A DNA stretch of 64,000 bases from Phoronis australis (Eukaryota > Phoronida > Phoronidae), in NCBI GenBank assembly GCA_002633005.1, contig NMRA01000611.1, forward strand, positions 156,674 to 220,673, read 5' to 3'. The position numbers and the translations under genes were made by a program. This document shows, piece after piece, positions 14,101 through 26,100 of the stretch. Numbering within the stretch: the first letter of the stretch is position 1; every line of letters begins with the position of its first letter. The notes below the pieces were generated by a model that saw nothing but the letters and a program-made list of their open reading frames with translations, was not told where the DNA came from and did not search any database.

Positions 14101-17100
14101 AACCATCAAGTCCATTAAGGCCGTCTCTGCCAGGGGGGCCTTGAAGACACTGAGGGTGCGGCGTCACTCCTCCACTTGGGTCATTGGCAGCACGCTTTTG
14201 GCGGGAAATCGGTGCAGTTTGGTTTACTCCAGATTCTGCTTTGTCAGAAGTAATCTTGGTCTCTTTAGTCCTGTATGCACTCAACAACCAATCAAACTTC
14301 TTCTCCAGGTTAAGTTCAACCACTTCATTATCCTTGAGCTGGTCTTGGAAACCATTTTTGGTGGGTGATCTGTCCTTCAGGTGTTGCTCCTCAAAGAGAA
14401 CATAGATGGCCAGTCCAAAACTGGCCAAGGCTATCAGCAAGACCAGAGCCAGAATGACCATCATGTGCGCCGTGTAATGTCTGCCATGTTTGACTTTAGT
14501 CAGTGGCTCGTTCATGTTGAATCTCAGTGTTGTACTTCGCATCCAGCGACCACTTGTTGACTGAACTTGGAAACGTTACTCGGGCATTAAATGATAAAAT
14601 TGACATCCTCTAGTGTCAACCCCTGCATCTAATGTAGTTCCTTGTGTACTTAGTTTTGCAAATTGTTTTTGCGGAGGTTTGATTATGAATTCATTAGTCG
14701 ACTGCCTGTGTCCAATCATGAAGCTAATACATTTCCTCATTATCGGACATGTTCATGTGATGTTCATGTTCATGTAATGTTCACGTGACATTATTAACAA
14801 AAGATATGCTCAGTGCTATAATTATAATTTAGATAACAGTCACCATCAACTTAAATGACAGTTGCGGCCCCCATTTAAGGTTCATTTTGATTGCAATTAC
14901 GGGATGGTAACACTTGATTGAAGCAAGGCTAAATGAGCATTGCTACCTCTGCAATAAAATGATGAACTTGAAAACAGGTCTGATGTCATCGCATGATGGT
15001 TTTAGTCAACTGTCACAAGAGATCTGTGGCCATATGCTTGGCTCCAATTTCACTGTGTTCCTAGTCTATAGCGAGAGTTAGTTGATTTTTTAAATCTAAG
15101 TTAACACAGTGAAATCTGATATAGGTGAATTGAAGCTGGAGCTTAGCCAATTGTTTTTGTAGTGATGTATCTGTTTTTTGTGCGTCCTTATGTAAATAAT
15201 TTTGCAGGTGCATATCGCTGTCATATGTCTGGGCATCCGCTGCAGTATTTCTTAACCACCTTCTAGGATCTTTGTATGATTTGGCAGATACGTTGCAGTG
15301 AAGCTGAAGACAGATGATGACAAGTTTTGGACTGGTTTGCTGTACTCTCTAGTGGAAAATTCAGTTATCTGCATTTGCCTCAGTCTGTATTTTAAGATTC
15401 TTGACGAATTTTCATGAAATTTGACAAATAGGTTGCTATTAAGGAGTCAATGATACTATCGCATTTGCGGTTGGATCCAAAATGGCTTTCACCACCTAGT
15501 GTCCATTTTTGTTTATTTTCAAGTCTGCTTTTTGGTGTCCGCCTCTTTATCCACTGAACTGCTCGAAGGATCATTTTGTGAAAATTGGCAGATGTGCCCT
15601 ACTGAGAAGAGCACAACTTTCGTAAGTTTTCTAGTTTTCGGGGGGGCTCCAGTTACTACAGTGCCCCTATTGTCATTTTTGTTTTGTTTTAGTTTATGAA
15701 TGTATCTCCTATCTCCCTTGCATGATCTTTGTAGTCTGAGTGTATTCCAATGGCTGGGCAACAGATTACAACAATTGTGAATTTATGAGACAACCAATGT
15801 TTCCCCTGTAAGTGGCTTGAAAAGTTTTTATAATTTTTTTAACATTGTGATGCTTCTTTCTCTTCCGAGGCTCTGCTATTGAAGGCTGACCATGTTTTCT
15901 GTCATTACTGCCAGTATCCAGCTCGATAAGCAGTGCAGCGAGCTTAGCAGGAAACAGAGGCTGGATCAGACTAAGTTCCCTTCTGGCTCATTTTGAGTTG
16001 GTTTCATTTCCTACAATACGCCAACCACGCATTAACAACCATCATCCTGATAGTATGACAAAATATGTACATAAACCAATGTTTGGCTTTCATTTTATAC
16101 GCGCGTTTTGATACAATATAATCTTTCAAATCTTCTCCACCCATGTGCTCATTATGGTCGCCGCCCTCTGGACATTGACATGGCCGAGCTTTAACTTTTT
16201 AAAACAACTCACTGTGTATTTGTTGGTGCTATCCCGCTAACCGTTGAGAGTGTGGTGATTGCTCTGGTGTCATACCTGACGGCAGCAATATTAGACTTAG
16301 TTTCAATGCTTTGATTCATGGTCCTGCTATCCACCTTCTTCATGTACCGTCTCGTCCTAAAGATGAGTCGCAGCTACTAGATTAAGGTGCACTGTACCGG
16401 TGCAACGAATTCCCATTTCCTTTAACTTGACGATGAGGGGAATCCCAGTGAAGAAGTCATCAGCTGGCACTTCATAATTTAGGGGAGGCTGACCAGCTAC
16501 ACTGGGGAGAAGAGTTTCACAAAATCACAGGACAATGTCCGCTCCCACGCCAAGGGGACTTTTGTCTTGTGTGGCCTTGTTGCCCTGGTATACTTGGAAG
16601 TCGTAGACAGTGCCTGTTGGCCCAGCTCTGGTCCACACTATTCCCCTGGTGTTCTGTTTACTCTTCTCACAGTCATATTGTTTTATTTTGCTGAACTTGT
16701 CATCTCATCAGTTGTATCAAGCAGACAGGAAATAGGTTTTGATAAAATATTAAGCATGTAATGGAAAATGGCATGAGAATGATCCTAGGTGTTGCGTCCG
16801 ATATAATCTCTTCAGATGTGAGACATTTCACAAGCATTACCGGTGTAACATCGGGACTTTATAAGGATGTTAAACTGTGGTAACTGGCGTAACATCTTTT
16901 GAAACTTAGTTATTACTTGTGTGCATATTTTGCTTTCAGGTTTAATTGCACGGGCGAACTAAACTATAGGACTTTCTGCATTTGTTAGCTGCTATAATTG
17001 TCATTAGCAGTTGATGTCGTTTAAAGTAAAACAGTATACTTGATATATTCTGCACTACCTATTAGTCATTATTTAAATAAATGTTTTTAAGTACGTTTTT

Positions 17101-20100
17101 CGGCATCAGCCTTTCTATCAACCAAACTGATGGAAATACATTATAAAAATTGGCAGATGTGTTCTTGATAGAAAGGCTGTGACTGACTTTGATTTTTTGG
17201 ACGAATTCGAAAACTCTGACACTGCCGAGTTGCAATTTTTTGTGTCTGTGAGCAGCCATATCTCCATACCTTTTTGAAGGATCTTTGTAAAATGTTGCAC
17301 ATATGTGCCTAGTATGGAGTTTATAACAGAAGGCAGTTAGTTTCTGGTCAAGCTGAGTACCACTGTTTTCTCTAGGGGAAATTATACTTTTCAGTGCTTG
17401 TCCTGTATCTTTGAAGTTCATAGATGGATCTTAGTGAAACTTGGCAAATTAGTTTTGATTAAGGAAACGGCGATGGTTTTCCATTTGTGGATGGATTCGA
17501 CGTATTATACATTATGTTGTGGCTATTTCTATTATTCTGAGAATGTTTTTTTTTTGTCCGCCTCTGTATCCACTAAACTGCTCAAATGATGAGAAGACCA
17601 TGATTTTCAAATGGTCAGACAACTGTGGCTCCCCACAACTTTTGGAGGGCTGACAACTTGTGCCACCTAGTGGCAATTTTACTGTATCTGTTTCCTGTTG
17701 GCGTTTCATGAAATTTCTATTATGAAAATGGCAACAACTTTTAATCCATTTCAGAATCTATCGACTGTGGTACTTATTGGTCATTTGTATTATTTTTTGG
17801 ATAGTCTTGTTTTTTGTCATCTGCCTCTGCATCCGTCAAATGGCTCAGAGAATCATGAACATTAGCAGATATGTTCCTACTGACAAGAGCACGGCTGACA
17901 AGGACTTTCGAAGTGATCTAACTACTGTCAGTGGTGCCCCCCAAGCTGCATTTTTGGGATATGTGGCTGTATCTCCTAAAAACCTTTCAAGATCTATTGG
18001 AAATTTGGCTAGTGTTCCAATAAACTTGACAACAAATGGACAGGCTGATTGCCATTGTGCCTTCTGATAGCAGTTTTGTTTGTATGTTTGACTCTGTGTC
18101 TTTGGAGTTCTTGGCGGATTTTCATGAAATTTGGCATAAAGTTTTCGCCGAGTAAGACACCGATGCCTTCTCATTTTTTAACAGGTTTTATATATTTTGT
18201 GCCATGTAATGGCCATTTTTATGATAACCCCCCCCNNNNNNNNNNNNNNNNNNNNNNNNNNNNNNNNNNNNNNNNNNNNNNNNNNNNNNNNNNNNNNNNN
18301 NNNNNNNNNNNNNNNNNNNNNNNNNNNNNNNNNNNNNNNNNNNNNNNNNNNNNNNNNNNNNNNNNNNNNNNNTAAACATACCATGTTGCTGTCATGAGAT
18401 CATTTCAGTGCTATGCTTTTGTGTAATCAATTAGTTCACATGAGCATGCTGCAACTTTTCAAGGAAATCTGACAGTTTGTCCTTGCAATATGCAACCACA
18501 CTGTAGAATGAGAAATAGGCATGGATTGACTGATCAGCTGGTAGTATTACAACTGATAAGTTTGACAGTGGTAAACCAATGTTTACATAGTCCAGCTCTC
18601 TTATTGTCTGTTTTCATCTCATAAGCTCAGGTAATCCAGCAATCATGTTGTAAACAACAAGCCTGAGGCTAAATACTATTTGCAAAGGACTTTCAACAAA
18701 TATCCTGAAGCAGATGTGTTTTGTATGAAATACTTTCACCAAAAATGGAGAAAAACTGTTGACTTTCAGAGAAATTAGACTTAACTTTCACCTGTTAATT
18801 CCTTTGTGTGACTATAAGCTGGGTCCTGCTTAACCACAGTATTGTGCACCAACACAAAATGCTTGCTTGACAAGTTATAATTATTGAAGTGTGATTCTAA
18901 ATTAGATCGTGATAGTGGAAATCTCTTGATTTTTACACTCCAGTGGAATGGTACAGGCTAATGGGCCTTTGTCTTGTGAGTTATGGATGTCTCTGGCTTC
19001 AGAATAACACATCTTTACTCAAAAGGGATTTAATGCAAAATGATATAAACTTAAACTGAATTGACTTAGGATTCGCTTCCCACTTATTATTATTCTTAAA
19101 TTTGAAGTGATGGCTTATAGAACACGGCATTTCGCGTTGACACACTTGATTACTTGCGGCCATGTTGTCTTTGTCTAAGACTGTGTCTCATGATCCAGTT
19201 AGCGAAGATGAGGTCATTTTAGCGACTGGTTAGTTAATCTGTGGCACTTGTTGTCTTTAACAAACATGGATTGAACATAGTTGTTGTTTTCTGTCCACTT
19301 GCTCTATAAAGGTCCTTTCATACTAACTCTGGTATGAGGGGAGTGTCAATGTAAACTACAAATTTGTTCGTCCATTCATACCGGCTGTGGTAGTTCATCG
19401 AAGTAAACGGTAAGTGATGCTGTTGTCATCGAAGTAATCACGTTAGATTTTGCGCCTGCTGATAACATCAATGAAACTGAGGTTGACTATTGATATTGTA
19501 CCCAAACATTGATGCCTCGCAGCTTTATCCACCTGTTCTGTGTGAAGTTGGTGTTGTTAACTTCAAACCAGGACCAAAATTAAGTGTTCATACTTATTCT
19601 AATTCCCAAAACATCACTGTGTCTACTTTAGTGTGAAAGAGCCTTCAGACTCGGTACCCGGAATAAAGTAACCTTGTCTGGTAACATCAGCAAACAAGTT
19701 CCCAGAATTGGTCACTAGAAAGGAATGGTGTAACGAACTAACACTACAGCTATCAATTTGATAATTCCCCAGCAGTCAGCTTTGTTCTGCATATGGGATA
19801 TGCCTGATGAACTAGATATTCTAGCGCAAAACACTCTTTGCCAGTCCTGCATCGTCATGTTTACTCCTGGTGGCCCTCGTGGGCAGTCAAGTCCGTCTTT
19901 GCCTGGAGGCCCTTGTGTACCGTTAAGTCCGTCTTTGCCTGGAAGACCTGGTAGACCTTCAAGTCCAACTGGGCCAGGGAGACCTTGTGGACCAGGAAAC
20001 CCTGGAGATCCTGAGGGGCCTTGAGGACACTGACAAGGATGTGTTTCACCTCCACTGGAGTTACTGGCAGCACGCCTTTGGCGGGACATTGTAGTTTGGT

Positions 20101-23100
20101 TTGCTTCCAATTCCTTTTCAGTAAATGCTCTGATTAGCCATTCGATTTCCCTCTCTATCAGAGAGAGACGGATCTTCAGTTGGTTTTCATTTTGTTTGAA
20201 CTTGAACAGTTGATCGTTTACAGTTATTAAAAGTTTGTTATCTTTGAGCTGGTCCTGAAAGCCATCATTTGTGATGGGTATTTTGTCCTTCAAGTGTTGT
20301 ACCTCAAAGACAACGTAAATGGCCAGTCCAAAACTGACCACGGCTAACAGCAAGACCAGAGCCAGAATGACCATCATGTACACCATGTGATGTCTGCCAT
20401 GTTTGACTTCAGTCCTTGGTTCTTTCATGTTGAATCTCAGTGCTGTGCTTCACATACAACGGTCACTTGTTGACTAAAAGTTAGAGCAATTGTCCTGTAT
20501 TAAATGATTAAATTCAGATCTGCTAATGTCTACCCATTCATCAAAATAATGCACTTCCATTATTGTTCAATTTTGCGAATTGCTTTTACCGGTAATATGC
20601 TGGTTTAATTAAAAACTCATCTGACAAATGGCGATGTCATTACTCACTTACATTATTTTATTTCCCAGTTGGCTTGTTCAACTTTTAGGATGTCAGTCTC
20701 TAATTAGAATTGATTGGTAAAATAATAATACTTCAAATCTACAGCAAGAATTTGTTGATTTTTTGGGAAAATTTAGTGAGTTAAGGCTGTGAAAACAGCA
20801 ATTAGTGACTCTGGATGAAACTTAGCCAAGGTCAACAACAGTACAGAGTGGTGATTAATGAATTGGGCAATTTTTGTTTCATTGCTCACTGTTACAAGTT
20901 TTTTATGTGCCCACATCTACATTATGTGGGTGCATATTGTTGTCATCTTTCTGGGTGTGTGGCTTGGTAAGATTTGGCAGATGTGCAGCTGTTAACCTGG
21001 CAACGGATGACAACACGTTTTGGACCTATCTAAATAGTCTGCTGCTGTGGCCCCTAGGAGCATGTTTAGCTGTTTTCATTTGGGTCTGTTTCCACTAAGG
21101 TCGTTGTCAAATTCCCATAAAATTCGTTTAATAGGTTGTTATTAAGGAACTGATGGCACCATCCCGTTTTTGGACAAATGTAATGTATTTTGGCCGTGTT
21201 TACTGTTTTCAAGTCTACTTCTTTGTGTCTGCTTCTCTATCTACTAAACCAGTTGAAGGATCATTATCAAGGCTTACACATTTTATAATGTACTTACCTG
21301 GATTTTCAAAGGGCTCTAATTATTGTTTCGCCCCTATTGTCAATTTTGTTTTTTATCTATGGCAGTATTCCAATACGGGATCTCAATTATTTTGCAGTGA
21401 ATTTGCAATGCATGTCAACAGCTTGTGGACTAATCCAAATTACCGCCGTCTCCCCTGGTGACATTTTTGGTTCCCTCTACCAAGATCCTTCACAGATTAT
21501 TCATGAAATAGGCTCTCTTCTGAGATGCCAGCAACACTTGCTCAATTCAAAGGGTTTGTCGCCACCTATTGGCCGTTTTCATTATTTTTAGTCTGTTTTT
21601 GGTGTCCACCTCTTTTCTATCTACTGCATGGCCTGAAGGATCATTTTAAAGTTTCTTATCAAGAAGAGCACAGCTAATGTTAGTTTGGGATGAGTCCGGT
21701 CACTTTGGTGCCTTCCCTCCTACCGCCAGGGTACTTTTGTTATTTGTCTTGGGGGTCAATATATACCAAGTTCGATACTTGTTCATAATCTTGAATTTCT
21801 TGCAAGATTGTTAAGATGTTCTTGAAGTTTATGCGTCTTGTTTGGTCTGTCACAACTTCTGGTGCATTCTGAGCTTTGAACTGTCCCCATCTTGCAATAC
21901 AATTAATGGCTTTTCTAGAAGTGTGGTGTCTGGTGCTGGTGGGGAATATTGCACCGCTCTTGTGACCTAGAATTTCTGATTCATCCACAAGGTCAGTTGT
22001 AACAACTTTTGATTTTTAAATTATTTATTTCTCGTCTTCAATTAAAAAAATCAGCGTTACAGCATAAAAATGAAATAAAGTCAAAAGTCCAAGATCTTGA
22101 AGTAAATGTTTTCCCAAGTTCACGATCTCTTAGTGGCATGACTAGATATTGTTCCCAATTTGTGAAAAAGTGCTTTGGATAACGATCATATTTATGGCAT
22201 GTAGTTTGGCCCTGTGTACGGTTATCTTTACTTTCAATCAAAGTTTCACATAGACTATGGTTTTGTAACCATTTTAATGCAACAATCAAAGCATTACAGC
22301 CTTTGGAACATCAAAGCTGACACTTGAATTGTTTTTTGAAAAAGTATCCTAGAACCTAATCATTTTCATTGTTGTTAGTGAGTATCAATTGCTACAATAT
22401 CTTCGAAACAACAAGCTAACTAAAGTACTTATAAAAAACTTGACTTCGTTTTTGTTTTTTTCGCAACTGTCCTTTTGGCAAGTGGAATGATCTGTAGATC
22501 AAGTCAAATAATTGAACCTGGTTTCAAGCTATAGAGAACTATTAAAACCCTTAACCATCTTCTAATGGGAACCAGTGACAAACACGTTATGATAAGTGGA
22601 CTATAGGAGAAGCAAGATTTTGAGAAGTGGCAGTGTTATGTAGCATGGCACTAATCATTTTCATAACCTGGTACTAAAAATCCTTTAAAAGGGAATGTCA
22701 TTGAGTAATTTTGGTAATAACATTTCTCATAGATTAACAAAATGCATTTATTATTAATTTTAATAAAATTGATGTTATTTCTCATTTTTGCCTTGAATTT
22801 CATGTTGATATTAAACTGGATTTAGTGACTCTCAGCTTACTTCGTACAAATAACACAGGTCAATTCCCGTCCATCCACATAGTTGGGACAAGGTAATGAT
22901 CCACATTTGGCTTCAACATTGTAGAACAGTGCTCCATTCTGGTTGGGGCTGCCTCCTGGGATCACCTCTGGGGCTTCATCTACACAGGTGAATGATGACC
23001 GGTGATGACTATAGCGCTCCGCCATTAGGTATCCACTGTACTCTTTGGTCCAGGTGGCAGGACAGTCTCTCCAGGCTGGAATCATGAGTTGAGAGGCTCT

Positions 23101-26100
23101 TGATGGGGTGTAGCATACAGCACAGGGGACATCATGATCATTAATGCCTGCATCATTGGCATTTTTCCTGGAAAAGACTTTATTAGATTTCTCTTCATAC
23201 TCACTCCCATATATGTAAGAATTACTCTGGAAGCCATCTTGATATAGCCCCCACTGTGGTTTGTGGGGAAGACAAAGCTTCTCACTTCCACCCCCACTGT
23301 GACTATAAGAAGAACCTGCTGCAATCCCGTCATACAACAGTGTGGATGTATCTGGACATGTTGTGCGTCCCCACCGTATGTACACAGCTCCACTTGTTGT
23401 CCCATTCAGGTACTTAACTTCAGACTTAATCTTCAGTGCTGACAGTGTGGTCTCTTGGAATGTACTTAGCACTTTCTTCAATTCCTCTGCATTAATCCCA
23501 TCGGTACCTGGGGGGCCACGTTCACCGTCACGCCCATCTCGTCCTGGAGGTCCTTGAAGACACTGAGTCTGTGTCACCTCTCCTGTGGTAGGGTCATCTG
23601 CTGCACGCCTTTGTCGGGAAATTAACGTTTGATTCAGTTTGGTGTTGGTTTTGATAGGAGTACTGTTTATGTCGTAGTCATGTCTACTTAATATCATTGC
23701 ATGCATCATTCTAAAACGGCGTTCAGTTTTCATTTCTGTCAGAGAAAGGCCTACCTTTAGGCGATTGTTCTCTTGCTTGAGTTTTGTTAGTTGAGAATAC
23801 AGATCAGTTGTCTGAATTTCAGCCTGTTCATCCTCTTTGAGCCAGCTCTGGAAACCATTCTTGGAGGCTGTTCTGTCTTGCAGTTGTTGTACTTCTGAGA
23901 GAATATAGATGGCCAGTCCAAAACTGACCACGGCTAACAGCACGAACATAGCCATAACGACTATCACTGGTGCATTGTAATGTGTTCCACGCTTGACTTC
24001 AGTTTCTGATTCTTTCATATTGATTGTTTTAACTTAGCAAAAGTGCACACTATTTGTTGGTATCGTGGACTGAACATTGAAACATGAAATGCGAATTTAT
24101 AAACAAATTCCATGTTTCATAAGCCTGTGTGTCATGTTCACTTTCTCATGCCATCCTAATGGGACTTTCCAGATGTATGATACTAAGTTTGTTTAGACAC
24201 AGTTATCATATTTATCCTATAAATTATGTAATAATTAGGATAAGTGCCGTGTAGCATTTTTGTGCTGTTCCGTTGTGTTGGGAGTTTCTTTTAAGAAATT
24301 TGAATCCTTTGTGTTTCAAATTGTAAAAATTTGAATAACACATTGACAAGAGTATCAAATTTTTGCTCTTGCAAAACAGCAGTTTTGCCTTGATAACAAC
24401 ATACCTGAAGTTGCCTTGGAGAAGATCAAAATATTTCATTAAACGATGAGTCACTCATGAGCTACTAGCATTTCAAAGGTTCTTTGGCAAGGTGCTCTAT
24501 TCCTCAATGTTTCAAAAGTGTTTGATATTCGAGATCTGTACTTAACCCAACATGACAAAGCATTCTGTCCAAATGAGCGAATGTCTTAAGTATGGGTCCA
24601 GCTATTTCGAATCTTTAGGGGGTAATAAAACAATTGTCTTCTCAGCCGGAAGCATAAAACTTTTGTTAAGCTGTCTTAAGTCAACTGGGACAGTTGTATA
24701 ACGAAGAGCAGGGTTCACAAAGAACTACTTTAACTGACCTGGCAAGACAAGTATTACTGCCCTGATTGACCTCATGCAGGCTCACTTGTGGTATTTACCC
24801 TCAATTTTGTACATACCCCTGCTATTTATCCCTGTAGTGTTCACTGCTATCGTGATATGACATTTGAGTATATTTCACTATTCTTAAGACATCAGTCATT
24901 GTGTTGCACATCGAGTAAAAATGCTGTCAGTAAGAAATTTTACAAGCTGGATGTATATTGTTATATAGTTATGTTCTGTATCAATCTTGATTTGTATGGC
25001 ATAGCTCTGCTAGATCTCTGTATTACTGCCTCACTTATTGAAAAAATAATTATGAGTATGGCAATGAGTTTGTCAATTAAAATCGGTCTGTATCCTTGGT
25101 TATTTTGTGCACACTACACAGGTCAGCTCCCGTCCATCCACATAGTTAGGACATGGTAATGATCCACATTTGGCCTCAACGTGGTAGAATAGTGCTCCAT
25201 TCTGGTTGGTACTGCCTCCTGGAACCACCTCTGGGGCTTCATCCACACAGTTGAATGATGACCGGTGATGACTGTAGTGCTCTGCCATTAGGTATCCACT
25301 GTACTCTTTGGTCCAAGTGGCAGGACATTCTCTCCAGGCTGGAATCATGAGTTGAGAGGCTCTCGATGGGGTGTAGCATACAGCACAGGGGACGTCATGT
25401 TGCCACAAATTTGCGTCATTGGCATTTTTCTTTGCAAATACTTTGGCACCATTGATTTCATATTCAGCACCGTATATGTATGACTGACTCTGGAAGCCAT
25501 CTTGGTATTTCCCCCATTGTGGATCATGGGGGAGACAAAGCTTTTCACTTCCCCCTCCGCTTTGACCATGATCAGAACCAGCTGCAACCCCCTTATACAG
25601 CAGTTTAGACATTTGAGGACACGTTGTTCGTCCCCACCGTGTGTACACAGCTCCACTTTCAGTCCCATTGTGGTACTTCACATCTGTCTTAGTCTTCTGT
25701 GCTTGCAGCATGGACTCCTGGAATGTGCTCAGTACTTTCTGCAGGTCATCTGTAGTTATACCGTTAACACCAGGTGGTCCTGGTTGACCGTCACGCCCGT
25801 CTCTGCCATCTCTTCCAGGAGGTCCTTGAATACACTGTGAATTGAACCCCTCTCCTGTAGTGGGGTCATTGGCAGCCCGCCTTTGTCTGAAAAATGGTGT
25901 TGTTTGGTTCAATCCAGTGTCAACATGGTGAGGAGTGATCGTGGTAGGAACTTGACCAGATTTGCTAGATAGGATAGCCCGCATGAATCTAAGCTGTCGT
26001 TCGGTTTTCATCTCGGTCTGGAAGACGTAAGCCTTGAGTCGGTTGTGTTCTCGTTTTAGGTTCAAAAGGTCAGTGTATATGGTTATTTTGAACTCCGCCA

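Noticed and set aside
18049-18397. Open frames crossing 18236-18372
   Set aside because: They read through ambiguous bases.
19374-19395. 15-base match ATACCGGCTGTGGTA between this intron and EPG5 exon 28
   Set aside because: Too short and isolated; the flanks do not match, so it is taken as chance.
21740-22289. Two minus-strand open frames (82 and 83 residues)
   Set aside because: No promoter, no recognised family and no conservation with paralogous intervals; treated as chance frames in the intron.
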